A DNA stretch of 64,000 nucleotides. Source: DASQPR01 sp963727415 (lineage in GTDB: Bacteria > Actinomycetota > Actinomycetes > Mycobacteriales > Micromonosporaceae). Where the stretch lies: assembly GCA_963727415.1 (NCBI GenBank), contig CAVSGF010000005.1:62001-126000 (forward strand). Direction: 5' to 3'. Position numbers and translations under genes: made by a program. Within the stretch, counting starts at the first letter, position 1, and every line of letters starts with the position of its first letter. Under the pieces are notes generated by a model that was not told the origin of the DNA, ran no database searches, and saw only the letters and a list, made by a program, of their open reading frames with translations. This document shows, one piece after another, positions 27,588 to 36,823 of this stretch.

Positions 27588-28241
27588 GTGCCGACCAAGA
27601 GGCTGCCGCGCGCGGTGCGCGAGCCGCAAATGCTCGACGCCGCCGTTTCCGCGTTCGCGGAGCTCGGTTTCCACGACGCGTCGATGGATGACATCGCTGC
27701 GCGGGCCGACGTCTCCAAGCCGATGCTGTACGCCTACCTCGGGTCCAAGGAGGAGCTCTTCGTCGCCTGCCTGCATCGCGAAGGCACGCGGCTGCTGGAG
27801 GCGATCGTCGACGTGGTCGACCCGGGCCTGAATCCGGAGCAGCAGCTATGGCGTGGGATGCGGGCGTTCTTCGAGTTCGTCGCCGCCAACCGAGCCGGCT
27901 GGTCGGTGCTGTCGGCGCAGGCACGGGGTGCGTTCGCGGCCGAGCGCGCCATGATGCGGGCGCGCATGGTCGACGTGGTGGACGGGATGCTGGCGCGGGC
28001 GGTGCTGGCACGCGGCCGCACACCTCGCCCGGACGAGCTTTCCACCCTCGCGCATGCCCTGGTGGGTGCGGGCGAGTCGCTCGCCGACTGGCTGGCCTCC
28101 TCGCCGGAACTGACACCGGAGGCGCTGGCCACCCGGTGTATGGGGATCATCTGGCTGGGTGTCGGGAATCTGGTTGACGGGGCAGTGTGGCAGCCGCCGG
28201 TGGATCCGGCCCGGTGCGACCCGCCGACGCTTCACGGCTAA
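27588..28241 (+). CDS. TetR/AcrR-family regulator of the lipid cluster
   Basis: A 217-residue regulator with an N-terminal TetR helix-turn-helix (AFAELGFHDASMDDIAARADVSKPMLYAYLGSKEELFVACL, about 20-60) and an all-helical ligand domain. The GTG at 27588 follows the box TAGACT by 7 bases with no Shine-Dalgarno, so it is probably leaderless. It is divergent from the SCP2/acyl-CoA dehydrogenase/synthetase operon, and the shared operator recurs upstream of fabG4/fadA2, so a local fatty-acyl or acyl-CoA sensor is the likely role. The ligand is unknown. Confidence 0.9.
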   Translation: MPTKRLPRAVREPQMLDAAVSAFAELGFHDASMDDIAARADVSKPMLYAYLGSKEELFVACLHREGTRLLEAIVDVVDPGLNPEQQLWRGMRAFFEFVAANRAGWSVLSAQARGAFAAERAMMRARMVDVVDGMLARAVLARGRTPRPDELSTLAHALVGAGESLADWLASSPELTPEALATRCMGIIWLGVGNLVDGAVWQPPVDPARCDPPTLHG

Positions 28242-28326
28242 TACGCAACGACATCCGAGCAAACTCCGAGGTTCAGCGGGAAGAGTCTGTGGCTGAGAGG
28301 ACACGCCCGACGAAAGAGGTGGGAGC

Positions 28327-28728
28327 ATGTCCGAATCGAACGAATCGCACGAAGCAGCTCCAAACGAAGTGCCCGTCACCCACCCGGTGCCGGCGGCGTC
28401 TCCTCCTCCGCCATCCGCAGCGGTGCCGGCGGCGGCTCCACGAGACCGCTTTCCAGCATGGTCTCGGTACCTCGTGGTGGGGCTCGCCGGACTAGTCCTC
28501 GGTGGTCTCCTCGGCTGGGGAATTACGGCGACGGCTCTGCATGACGGTGGGCGTGGCGACGACCGGGGATTCATTCGCCACCACGGACCGCAGATGCGAC
28601 CGGGTCAGCGATTCGGACCGGCTGGTCCAGGCTGGTTCCAGAGGAACGGCGGGCGCAACGGCGCGCCGGGCGCTCCGGCAACTCCCAGCCTGCCCAGCGC
28701 GACGCCGTCCCCAGGGACGACGTCGTAG
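28327..28728 (+). CDS. Small single-pass membrane protein, Pro/Gly-rich
   Basis: A 133-residue protein: a Pro/Ala-rich cytoplasmic N-terminus (about 1-45), one transmembrane helix with GxxxG spacing (YLVVGLAGLVLGGLLGWGI, about 48-66), then a His/Gly/Arg/Pro-rich exterior (about 70-133). The ATG has a clear AGAGGTGGGAG Shine-Dalgarno. No known family. It follows the TetR gene on the same strand. Confidence 0.7.
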   Translation: MSESNESHEAAPNEVPVTHPVPAASPPPPSAAVPAAAPRDRFPAWSRYLVVGLAGLVLGGLLGWGITATALHDGGRGDDRGFIRHHGPQMRPGQRFGPAGPGWFQRNGGRNGAPGAPATPSLPSATPSPGTTS

Positions 28729-28809
28729 CAAGTCCCTTTCCAAAGGGGTTGGTATTGGGGTTCCCGGCGGCGTACCGAAGCCGCGCCGCCGACCGCAACA
28801 CCGGGGGTC

Positions 28810-28856
28810 GCCCTCGTCAGACGCTCGCGCAGACGCCACGAGCGGCCGGCGAGGGC
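28810..28856. terminator. Nested hairpin between convergent genes
   Basis: An outer stem GCCCTCG / CGAGGGC encloses an inner stem GCTCG / CGAGC. It lies between the convergent small membrane protein and htdX genes and could terminate both. Confidence 0.5.
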
Positions 28857-28865
28857 TCGGTGTGC

Positions 28866-29705
28866 TCAGGCCGTGACGGTCCCGGTCAGATGCGGCTTGC
28901 CAGAGGCGGGACTCCATATCCGCAGGTGCCATCCGGAGCCCTCGCGATCACTACGGAACGCCACCGTAGAGCCGAGCAGGATCGGCCGCTTGAACGCGAC
29001 CTCGACGGTGTAAGCCGGGGGCAGCCGCCCTTCCAGCGCCGCGACCGCGCGTGCCATTGTCCACATTCCATGGGCGATCGGCTTCGGGAAGCCGAACGCC
29101 CGCGCCCCGAGGCGGGACGTGTGGATCGGATTGTGATCGCCGGAGACGTCCGCGTAGCGCTTGCCGATCTCCCGCGGCACCCGCCATAGCGCCGACGGCC
29201 GGTCCGGGGGCTCCGATCCTGATCGCGGCTCGGACTCCTGTCGCGAGCGGGACTCACGCCGCAGGTATGTCGACGTATCCCGCCACACGTCCTCGCCGTC
29301 GACGGTGGCGGTGGTGACCAGATCGAACTGGCGGCCACGGTCGTGCGGGCGCAGATCGATGGCCCGGATCGACAGGTCGATCGGTTCGTCGATCAGCAGC
29401 GGCCGTCGCTGCCACAGTGCGTTGCCGATATGGACCGTGCCGGCGGCCGGGAATGGGAAGTCCGGATCGGTCATCAACCGCATCGCGAGCGGGAACGCCA
29501 GCACGTGCGGATAGGTGATGGGCAACCGGTCGCCGAGCCGGAAACCGCATACCCGGTTATACGCCGACAGGTGCGCCACGGTGCCGCGCACCGCCCGTAC
29601 CACCAGGGTCTCCTCCGGCAGAGTGGCCGGCCGCGAGCGTCGCAGCGACGCGCGGACCGCGGCCAGCCTGGATACCGGGGGCATCGCGGGAAGGTCCGTC
29701 ATCAT
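28866..29705 (-). CDS. htdX: MaoC-like hydratase (3-hydroxyacyl dehydratase), HtdX-type
   Basis: A 279-residue double-hotdog protein. The hydratase 2 motif is YADVSGDHNPIHTSRLGARAFGFPKPIAHGM (about 190-220), with the catalytic Asp and His. It hydrates or dehydrates (R)-3-hydroxyacyl/trans-2-enoyl thioesters. Gene order htdX-fabG4 with a divergent fadA2 is the same as Rv0241c-Rv0242c-Rv0243 of Mycobacterium tuberculosis, which supports the name. The ATG at 29705 overlaps the fabG4 stop (ATGA), so the two are translationally coupled. Confidence 0.88.
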   Translation of the reverse strand: MMTDLPAMPPVSRLAAVRASLRRSRPATLPEETLVVRAVRGTVAHLSAYNRVCGFRLGDRLPITYPHVLAFPLAMRLMTDPDFPFPAAGTVHIGNALWQRRPLLIDEPIDLSIRAIDLRPHDRGRQFDLVTTATVDGEDVWRDTSTYLRRESRSRQESEPRSGSEPPDRPSALWRVPREIGKRYADVSGDHNPIHTSRLGARAFGFPKPIAHGMWTMARAVAALEGRLPPAYTVEVAFKRPILLGSTVAFRSDREGSGWHLRIWSPASGKPHLTGTVTA

Positions 29706-31030
29706 GCCCCCAGCAGGCTCTGCCCGCATACCCGGATCACGTTGCCGGTGACGTTCGCCGATGCCGGGGCGGCCAGCCAGGCGATCGTCTCGGCGACGTC
29801 GACCGGCAGCCCGCCTTGCGCCATGCTGTTCATCCGGCGGCCGGCCTCGCGGAGCATCATCGGCATCTTCGCGGTCATCGCCGTCTCAATGAAGCCTGGC
29901 GCCACCGCGTTGACGGTGATGCCACGAGTAGCCAGCAGGGGGGCCTGCGACTGGACCATCCCGATCACGCCGGCCTTGGACGTCGCGTAGTTGGTCTGGC
30001 CGCGGTTGCCGGCGATGCCGGCGATCGACGCCACGCCCACGATCCGACCACGGTCGCTCAGCAGGCCGTCGTCGAGCAGGGATTGGTTGACCCGCAGTGG
30101 CGCTCGCAAGTTGACGTCCAGAACCGAGGCCCATCCGGTCTCGTCCATCCGGGCCAACGTCTTGTCCCGGGTGATCCCGGCGTTGTGCACCACCGCGTCC
30201 AGCCGGCCGAAGCGGTCCTTGATGTGCGCGGCCAGCTTGGCCGGCGCGTCCGCGGCGGTCAGATCCAGCTGGTACGCAGACCCGCCGACCCGGTTGGCCA
30301 CTCGCGCGAGAGCATCGCCCGCGGCCGGCACGTCCAGGCAGAGCACCGTGGCCCCGTCCCTGGCGAAGACGGTCGCGATCGCTTCGCCGATGCCCCTCGC
30401 GGCACCGGTGACCAGGGCGATCTGGCCGGCCAGCGGCTGCTCCCAATCGGGCGGCGCGGCCACCTCGGTGGCATCGATGGTGATGACCTGGCCGGACACG
30501 TACGCGGATCGTCCGGACAGCAGGAACCGGATGGTCGAAGCGGTGCCGTCCTCACCGCCGGGGCGGACGTAGACCAACTGCGCCGTCGTGCCACGCCCGA
30601 ACTCCTTGCCGACCGATCGCGTGAAGCCCTCCAGCGCCCGCTGAGCGGTGGCCGCCTCCGGCGACTCGCAATCGGCCGGTGGAGTGCCGAGGACAATGAC
30701 CCGACCGCACCGTGCCAGGCTGCGAGCGCGGGGGTGGAAGAACGAGTACAACTCGTCGAGCCCGGCCGGGCCGGTGATGGCGGTGGCATCGAAGATGAGC
30801 GCGCCCAAACCGTGCTGATCATCGCCGTCAGCGAGCGCGACCCCGGCCGCCTCGACCGTCTCCCGTACCGGCTTGACCAGCCGGCCGGCGCCGCCGATGG
30901 CAACCGGGCCGGCGGCGATGGTCTCGCCCGGGCGGTGCCGGCGCAGGCGCGGCGGATTCGGCAGCCCCAGCCTCTTGACCACGGTGCGACCGGCACCGGA
31001 GGCGGCGAACCTGGCATAACGATCAGACAC
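29702..31030 (-). CDS. fabG4: High-molecular-weight 3-oxoacyl-ACP/CoA reductase
   Basis: A 442-residue 'HMwFabG'. The N-terminal half (about 1-205) is a degenerate flavodoxin-like/SDR domain without catalytic residues, and the C-terminal half is an active FabG domain: LVTGAARGIGEA (about 213-224), HNAGITRD (about 290-297), the Ser in VASIAGIAGNRG and YATSK (near 346). Mycobacterial FabG4 is an NADH-dependent reductase that works with HtdX on acyl-CoAs. The GTG at 31030 has GAGGAG upstream. The TTACTCGCGAGTAA operator lies 40 bp upstream. Confidence 0.92.
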   Translation of the reverse strand: MSDRYARFAASGAGRTVVKRLGLPNPPRLRRHRPGETIAAGPVAIGGAGRLVKPVRETVEAAGVALADGDDQHGLGALIFDATAITGPAGLDELYSFFHPRARSLARCGRVIVLGTPPADCESPEAATAQRALEGFTRSVGKEFGRGTTAQLVYVRPGGEDGTASTIRFLLSGRSAYVSGQVITIDATEVAAPPDWEQPLAGQIALVTGAARGIGEAIATVFARDGATVLCLDVPAAGDALARVANRVGGSAYQLDLTAADAPAKLAAHIKDRFGRLDAVVHNAGITRDKTLARMDETGWASVLDVNLRAPLRVNQSLLDDGLLSDRGRIVGVASIAGIAGNRGQTNYATSKAGVIGMVQSQAPLLATRGITVNAVAPGFIETAMTAKMPMMLREAGRRMNSMAQGGLPVDVAETIAWLAAPASANVTGNVIRVCGQSLLGA

Positions 31031-31069
31031 GTTGGCTCCTCGTTGTTGCCGTATGGCTGGACGCCAATA

Positions 31070-31083
31070 TTACTCGCGAGTAA
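31070..31083. promoter_or_regulatory. TetR-type operator between fabG4 and fadA2
   Basis: TTACTCGCGAGTAA is a perfect 14-bp palindrome in the divergent promoter region. A one-mismatch copy lies at 27544, before the TetR gene. The TetR protein encoded at 27588-28241 is the obvious candidate binder. Confidence 0.8.
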
Positions 31084-31113
31084 GTTTGTGTCGAGGCGAG
31101 AACCGTTGATGTC

Positions 31114-31155
31114 GCGAGTCGCGGCCGGGAGTTTGTTGACGCGAGTCGCGGCCGG
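31114..31155. repeat. 15-bp direct repeat upstream of fadA2
   Basis: GCGAGTCGCGGCCGG occurs at 31114-31128 and 31141-31155, with similar bases just before both copies. It lies between the palindromic operator and the fadA2 start. It could be a binding site for a second regulator or a local duplication. Confidence 0.7.
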
Positions 31156-31174
31156 ACAAACGTAGGAGGAGCCG

Positions 31175-32458
31175 GTGTCCGAGATCCGTCGGGTGGCCAT
31201 CGTCGGTGGCAACCGAATCCCGTTCGCGCGCTCCAACGGCCACTACGCGACCGCGTCCAATCAGGACATGCTCACCGCGGCGCTGGACGGCTTGGTGGCC
31301 CGGTTTGGGCTCGCCGGAGCGCGAATGGGCGAGGTCGCCGCCGGTGCCGTGCTCAAGCACAGCCGGGATTTCAACTTGACTCGCGAATGTGTGCTCGGCT
31401 CCAGTCTCGATCCGCATACGCCGGCCTACGACGTACAGCAAGCCTGCGGCACCGGCCTGGAGACGGTCATCCTGGTGGCCAACAAGATCGCCCTGGGCCA
31501 GATCGACTGCGGGATCGCCGGCGGTGTCGACACCACATCGGACGCGCCGCTCGAAATGAACGAGCAGATGCGACGGACGATGCTGGAGATCAACCGATCT
31601 CGCTCGCTGGGGGCCCGGCTCAAGGCGGCTGGCAAGCTGCGGCCGGCGCAGGCGTTCAAGCCGGAGATCCCCCGCAACGCGGAGGCACGCACTGGGCTGT
31701 CGATGGGCGAGCATGCCGCGATCACCGCCCGCGAGTGGCACATCGAGCGCGGCCCGCAGGATGAACTGGCGCTGGCATCTCACCAGCGTCTGGCGGCGGC
31801 CTACGAACGTGGGTTCTTCGATGACCTGATGACGCCGTACCTCGGATTGTCGCGCGACGCGAACCTTCGACCGGACACCACACTTGACAAGCTCGCCGCG
31901 CTCAAGCCGGTCTTCGGAACCCGGGACGAGCGCCCGACGATGACCGCCGGAAACTCGTCGGCGCTGTCCGACGGCGCCTCGACGGTGCTGCTCGCCAGCG
32001 AGGAGTGGGCCGAGGCCCGGCGGTTGCCGGTTCTGGCCCACCTGACCTTCTCGCAGACCGCCGCCGTCGACTTCGTGCACGGCGGTGAGGGCTTGCTGAC
32101 CGCTCCGGTGTACGCCGTCCCCCGGATGCTGGACCGGGCCGGGCTGCGGCTGGCCGACTTCGAGTTTTACGAGATCCATGAGGCGTTCGCCTCCCAGGTG
32201 CTGGCCACCCTCGCCGCGTGGGAGGACGCCGACTTCTGCAAGGCGAGGCTGGAGCGGGACGCGCCGCTGGGCTCGATCGACCGGGCGAGGCTCAACGTGA
32301 ACGGATCGTCGCTGGCGGTCGGCCATCCGTTCGCCGCCACCGGCGGCCGGATCGTGGCGACGCTCGCCAAGCTGCTCGCCGAACGCGGCTCCGGCCGCGG
32401 GCTCATTTCGATCTGCGCGGCCGGCGGTCAGGGTGTGACCGCGATACTGGAGCGATGA
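31175..32458 (+). CDS. fadA2: Acetyl-CoA acyltransferase (thiolase)
   Basis: A 427-residue thiolase. The nucleophilic Cys is in DVQQACGTGLETV (near 90), with the second-half motifs FEFYEIHEAFASQV (near 335), GSSLAVGHPFAATGGR (near 380) and the catalytic Cys in ICAAGGQGVTAIL (near 415). It performs thiolytic cleavage of 3-ketoacyl-CoA or the reverse. It is divergent from fabG4-htdX, as in the Rv0241c-Rv0243 region. GTG start with TAGGAGGAG upstream. The following Nudix gene overlaps by ATGA. Confidence 0.93.
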   Translation: MSEIRRVAIVGGNRIPFARSNGHYATASNQDMLTAALDGLVARFGLAGARMGEVAAGAVLKHSRDFNLTRECVLGSSLDPHTPAYDVQQACGTGLETVILVANKIALGQIDCGIAGGVDTTSDAPLEMNEQMRRTMLEINRSRSLGARLKAAGKLRPAQAFKPEIPRNAEARTGLSMGEHAAITAREWHIERGPQDELALASHQRLAAAYERGFFDDLMTPYLGLSRDANLRPDTTLDKLAALKPVFGTRDERPTMTAGNSSALSDGASTVLLASEEWAEARRLPVLAHLTFSQTAAVDFVHGGEGLLTAPVYAVPRMLDRAGLRLADFEFYEIHEAFASQVLATLAAWEDADFCKARLERDAPLGSIDRARLNVNGSSLAVGHPFAATGGRIVATLAKLLAERGSGRGLISICAAGGQGVTAILER

Positions 32459-32958
32459 CCGAGCGCCCCGCCCATCTCACCGTCCTCAACCGAGTCTCCG
32501 CCCGTGTGCTGCTCATCGGCGACGACAATCGCCTGCTGCTCATCCACGGCCAGGACCCGGCCAGCCCGGAGAGAGGAAGCTGGCACTTCCCGGTCGGCGG
32601 CGGCGTTGAGAGCGGCGAGACGATCGCCCAGGCCGCGGCCCGCGAGGTTGCGGAGGAGACCGGGATAGGCGACCTGCGACTCGGCCCGCACATCTGGAAC
32701 CGGCTGGTCGAGTTCGAGTTCAACGGACACTGGTTGGTCCAGCGGGAGCGGTACTTCGTCGGGTGGACCTCGACGACGGTCGTCTCCGATGCCGGCTTCA
32801 CCGAACTGGAGCGTCGGCAGATCCTCGGGCTGCGGTGGTGGAACGCGCAGGAACTGGCGGCGACACCGGACATCGTCTACCCGACCACCCTGAGGACCGC
32901 GCTGCCCGACCTGATCAAGGGCATCTACCCCAGCCAGCCGGTCGATATCGGCGAGTGA
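32455..32958 (+). CDS. Nudix hydrolase
   Basis: A 167-residue protein with a complete Nudix box (GGGVESGETIAQAAAREVAEETGI, which fits Gx5Ex7REUxEExGU) near residues 48-71. Nudix enzymes hydrolyse nucleoside diphosphates linked to another moiety, using Mg2+ held by the Glu residues. Its substrate is unknown. The ATG at 32455 overlaps the fadA2 stop, so it belongs to the same transcript; a role on CoA or NAD derivatives would fit that context but is inference. Confidence 0.92.
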   Translation: MTERPAHLTVLNRVSARVLLIGDDNRLLLIHGQDPASPERGSWHFPVGGGVESGETIAQAAAREVAEETGIGDLRLGPHIWNRLVEFEFNGHWLVQRERYFVGWTSTTVVSDAGFTELERRQILGLRWWNAQELAATPDIVYPTTLRTALPDLIKGIYPSQPVDIGE

Positions 32959-32991
32959 CCGGGCCGATGCCGGCGGTCTGATCCGGCATGA

Positions 32992-33022
32992 CCGGGGCGC
33001 CACCGGCGTGGCCGCGCCCCGG
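32992..33022. terminator. Bidirectional terminator between Nudix and membrane gene
   Basis: 9-bp perfect stem CCGGGGCGC / GCGCCCCGG with a 13-nt loop between convergent genes. Confidence 0.7.
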
Positions 33023-33041
33023 CCATCTCAGGAACAAGCAC

Positions 33042-33455
33042 TCAGGTATCGCTAACGTTGATCTTGCGAGATGCCAGCCCGCACATGGCCAGGATGGCGA
33101 TACCGCCGAGGGCATGCAGGGCGCCGATCCAGGCGTGGTCTTTCCCCGCGGAGGCGAGGAGGGGCTGGATCGGCCCGGCAAGAACGAACAGCGTGATGGT
33201 GGCCACCAAGGGCAGCGTGCCCGGCCGGGCGACGATCGCCGCGATCATGGTGAGCAGGGCCAGGACGCTGATGACGGTCCCGACCGTCTCGTGCGGCCCC
33301 CAGTTGTGGTGGTGGTCGAACGACCCGAAGGCACCGAATCCGGCGAGGGCGAACTGGATCACCGCCACGGTTCCGGTGGGCATGGCGAGAATCCGCATGA
33401 TCTTGGCGAACGTGGTGCGGTAGCCGGGTGGGAGTCCTACGACAGTGTCGGTCAT
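33042..33455 (-). CDS. Small four-helix membrane protein (DUF6220-like)
   Basis: A 137-residue protein with four hydrophobic segments (about 22-45, 60-80, 85-105, 115-132) and a His-rich loop FDHHHNWGPHETVG near residue 50, which could bind metal or haem. Weak resemblance to DUF6220-type proteins. The ATG follows TAGTGT by 8 bases (leaderless-type). It is divergent from purB. Function unknown. Confidence 0.6.
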   Translation of the reverse strand: MTDTVVGLPPGYRTTFAKIMRILAMPTGTVAVIQFALAGFGAFGSFDHHHNWGPHETVGTVISVLALLTMIAAIVARPGTLPLVATITLFVLAGPIQPLLASAGKDHAWIGALHALGGIAILAMCGLASRKINVSDT

Positions 33456-33639
33456 AGCTTCCGACACTAGGCGCCGATCTTGGCGGCGGCATACCCCACC
33501 CGGACGACACGCGGTTCCGATCCGGGTACCACCCCGGCGGTACGTCGCGCCCGCCCGGCGCGCACCACCCGCGGCGACGTCCCGTCTCCGGCGCGGCCCG
33601 GATGGCGGCGCTGGCCGTCGGTACTGCGAGAATCGGCCG

Positions 33640-35071
33640 GTGACGAAGCCCCGCATACCCAACGTGCTTGCCGCCCGCTATGCCAGCGAGGAGCTGGTCC
33701 GGATCTGGTCTCCGGAGGAAAAGGTCCGGGCCGAGCGCCGGCTCTGGATCGCGGTACTCGCGGCCCAGCGGGACCTCGGCATCGAGCTGCCCGACGGCGT
33801 CATCGAGGCGTACCAGGCGGTCGTCGACGATGTTGACCTGGCCAGCATCGCGGCCCGGGAGAAGGTCACCCGGCATGACGTCAAGGCGCGGATCGAGGAG
33901 TTCTCCGCGCTCGCCGGCCACGAGCACATCCACAAGGGGATGACGTCCCGTGACCTCACCGAGAACGTCGAGCAGTTGCAGATCCGCGCCTCCCTCGAAC
34001 TGATCTCCGGCCGCGTGGTCGCCGCGCTGGCCCGGCTGGCCCGGCTCGCGGTCGAGCACGGCGCGACGGTGATGGTCGGCCGGTCGCACAACGTCCCCGC
34101 TCAGGCCACCACGCTGGGGAAGCGGTTCGCCAACGCGGCAGAGGAGCTGCTGCTCGCGTACCAGCGGATCGACGACCTGATGCGCCGGTACCCGCTGCGG
34201 GGCATCAAGGGCCCGGTCGGCACCGGCGCCGACCAACTCGACCTGTTCGACGGTGATGAGGCGAAGGTGACCGCCCTGGAGGCCCGCGTTGCCGAGCACC
34301 TCGGCTTTGCCAGCGTGCTCACCAGCGTCGGGCAGGTATACCCGCGTTCGCTCGACTTCGATGTCGTCTCCGCCCTCGCGCAGGCCGCCGCCGGTCCGTC
34401 CTCGCTGGCCACCACGATCCGCCTGATGGCCGGGCAGGAACTGGTCACCGAGGGATTCAAGGCCGGCCAGGTGGGCTCAAGCGCGATGCCGCACAAGATG
34501 AACACCCGCTCGTGCGAGCGGATCAACGGCCTGGCCGTGGTGGTGCGCGGCTACCTGTCGATGATCGGCGAGCTGGCCGGAGATCAGTGGAACGAGGGCG
34601 ACGTGTCGTGCTCGGTGGTACGCCGGGTGGCCATGCCGGACGCGTTCTTCGCGCTGGACGGTCTGTTCCAGACATTCCTCACCGTCCTTGACGAGTTCGG
34701 CGCCTACCCGGCCGTGATCGCCCGCGAACTCGACCGGTACCTGCCGTTCCTGGCCACCACCAAGGTGCTGGTCGGCGGCCGCCCGGCGTGGAGTCGGCCG
34801 GGAGAAGGCGCATGAGGCCATCAAGGAACACGCGGTCGCCGTGGCACTGGCCATGCGGGAGAAGGGGGCGGCGGACAACGATCTATTCGATCGCCTGGCC
34901 GCCGACTCGCGCCTCGGCCTGAGCCGGGCCGAGATCGACGCCCTGGTGGCCGACCGGTCAGCATTCGTCGGTGCCGCTTCGGCGCAGGTGGCGTCGATCT
35001 CGGAGCGGGTGGCCGCGATCGTGGCCGCCCATCCGGAGGTGGCCGGCTACCGGCCGGCTCCGATCCTGTGA
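33640..35071 (+). pseudogene. purB: Adenylosuccinate lyase, one frameshift
   Basis: A full-length (about 477-residue) lyase if read through one shift near 34772. It cleaves SAICAR and adenylosuccinate, releasing fumarate, in IMP and AMP synthesis. The first 376 codons contain TSRDLTENVEQLQI (near 104), VGRSHNVPAQATTLGKRFA, and the signature GSSAMPHKMNTRSCERI (near 280). After the shift the C-terminal tail (EAHEAIKEHAVAVALAMREKG ... VAGYRPAPIL) continues in the +1 frame. Removal of one base near GTCGGCGGCC restores it. GTG start at 33640. Probably sequence error. Confidence 0.9.
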
Positions 35072-35208
35072 GTCGCCGGTGAATCTCCGGCTCATGGGCT
35101 CAGGCGCTAGCCAAGACACCGATAGGGGTGCGGCCCCGACGGTGACGCTTCCGTCAAAGGGTGGCGGCGGCGTGGTGCGAAGGTGATCAGGCCTGGAAGA
35201 CTGCTGGC

Positions 35209-36089
35209 GTGACTTCGTCTCTTCCCACCCCGATCCACTCGGGCAAGGTGCGCGATCTCTACGACGCCGGCGACGGGCGGCTGCTGATGGTCGCGAGCGA
35301 CCGGATGAGCGCCTTCGACGTCGTGCTGCCCAACCCGATCCCGGACAAGGGAAAGATCCTCACCCAGCTCAGCCTGTGGTGGTTCGACCAGCTCGCCGAT
35401 CTGATCGACAATCACCTGATCAGTTCCGATGTGGCCGATTTTCCGGAGCCGTTCACCGGGCGAGCCGATCTGGCCGGCCGGTCGATGCTGGTCCGGCGGC
35501 TCGACATGGTGATGGTCGAGTGCGTGGCTCGCGCGTACCTGTCCGGCTCTGGGACCAAGCAGTACCGGGCCAACGGCGCGGTCTGCGGCGTGCCCCTGCC
35601 CGACCGGACTGACCGAGGGATCCCGGCTGCCCGAGACGATCTTCACGCCGACGACCAAGGGCGCCGTCGGCGAGCACGATGAGCCGATGTCGTACCAGCA
35701 GGTGGTTGACCGAGGTCGGTGCGGACCGGGCGGCCGAGTTCCGGCGGCTGACCATCGCGATCCTGGATCGAGGCCGCGAGATGTGCGAGCCGCGCGGCAT
35801 CCTGCTCGCCGACACCAAGGTCGAGTTCGGGGTCACGCCCGACGGCCACGTGATCCTGGCCGACGAGGTGCTGACACCGGACTCGTCTCGCTTCTGGCCG
35901 GCCGACCGGTGGGAACCGGGCCACGCGCAGCCAAGCTACGACAAGCAGCCGCTGCGTGACTGGCTGGAGACCAGCGGATGGGATAAGACGGCACCCGGAC
36001 CCGAGTTGCCTGAAGAGATCGTCGCGGCCACCAGGCAGCGGTATGTCGCGGCGTACGAGAAGATCACCGGTCGCCCCTGGGCGCCCTGA
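35209..36089 (+). pseudogene. purC: SAICAR synthetase, two frameshifts
   Basis: About 293 residues if two one-base insertions near 35601 and 35711 are removed. It adds aspartate to CAIR with ATP. Visible motifs are SGKVRDLYDAGDGRLLMVASDRMSAFD (about 9-35), VECVARAYLSGSG (near 103), TEGSRLPETIFTPTTKG in the middle frame, then DTKVEFGV, LADEVLTPDSSRFWP and YDKQPLRDWL in the last. Each part is strongly conserved, so the breaks are probably errors. GTG start at 35209. The stop overlaps the next ATG by one base (TGATG). Confidence 0.9.
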
Positions 36090-36688
36090 TGGGCGGGTTC
36101 GTCGCCGCGCTTGCCACCGCCTTCGTCCTGATCGTTCCGGTCGAGCTTCCAGACAAGACCTTCGTCGCCACCCTGGTTCTGGCGACCCGGTACCGGCCAC
36201 TGCTGGTGTGGATCGGTGTCGCCAGCGCGTTCTTCGTCCAGTGCCTGATGGCGGTGGCGGCCGGGCGACTGCTCACGTTGCTCCCAGAGAATCTGGTCGA
36301 GAGTGCCGTGGCGATCCTGTTCCTGGCCGGCGCGATCTTGCTGTTTCGCAGCGCACGCCAGTCGCGAGTCGAAGAGGTCTCCGAAACGCCGGCCGCACCG
36401 GAAGCGCCCCGGCACGGACTGCGGGCCATCGGTGCGAGTTTCGTGGTGCTGTTCGCGGCCGAATGGGGTGATCTGTCCCAGCTGCTCACGGCAGGTCTGG
36501 TGGCCAAGGGCAACAACGCGTACGGGGTGTTCGCCGGTTCCTGGCTCGGGTTGGTGACGGTATCCGGGGCCGCCGTGCTGCTGGGCCGGGTCCTGCTCCG
36601 GTACGTGCGGTTGTCGATGATCCGGTATCTGGCCGCACTCATCTGCCTGACCCTTGCCGTCATCACCGGGATTTCCGCCTTCGAGTAG
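36089..36688 (+). CDS. TMEM165/GDT1-family cation exchanger
   Basis: A 199-residue, six-helix membrane protein with the two signature motifs of the UPF0016/GDT1 family in inverted halves: VELPDKTF (near residue 20) and AEWGDLSQ (near 129), variants of E-x-G-D-K/R-T/S. GDT1 proteins exchange Ca2+ or Mn2+ for protons; bacterial members include MneA-type Mn exporters. The ATG overlaps the purC stop by one base, so it is embedded in the purine operon. The link between divalent metal export and purine synthesis is inference. Confidence 0.88.
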   Translation: MGGFVAALATAFVLIVPVELPDKTFVATLVLATRYRPLLVWIGVASAFFVQCLMAVAAGRLLTLLPENLVESAVAILFLAGAILLFRSARQSRVEEVSETPAAPEAPRHGLRAIGASFVVLFAAEWGDLSQLLTAGLVAKGNNAYGVFAGSWLGLVTVSGAAVLLGRVLLRYVRLSMIRYLAALICLTLAVITGISAFE

Positions 36689-36823
36689 GCATCCCCCTAC
36701 GCTGAGCCGGTGTCGCCGGGCGGATTGGGGGGCCGTCGATACGCCGGGGCCACGGCGCTTGTCAATACCCCGTCCGGTAGTGTGAAGATGCCCGTTACAA
36801 GCTATTCAGGCTGGGAGAACCCC

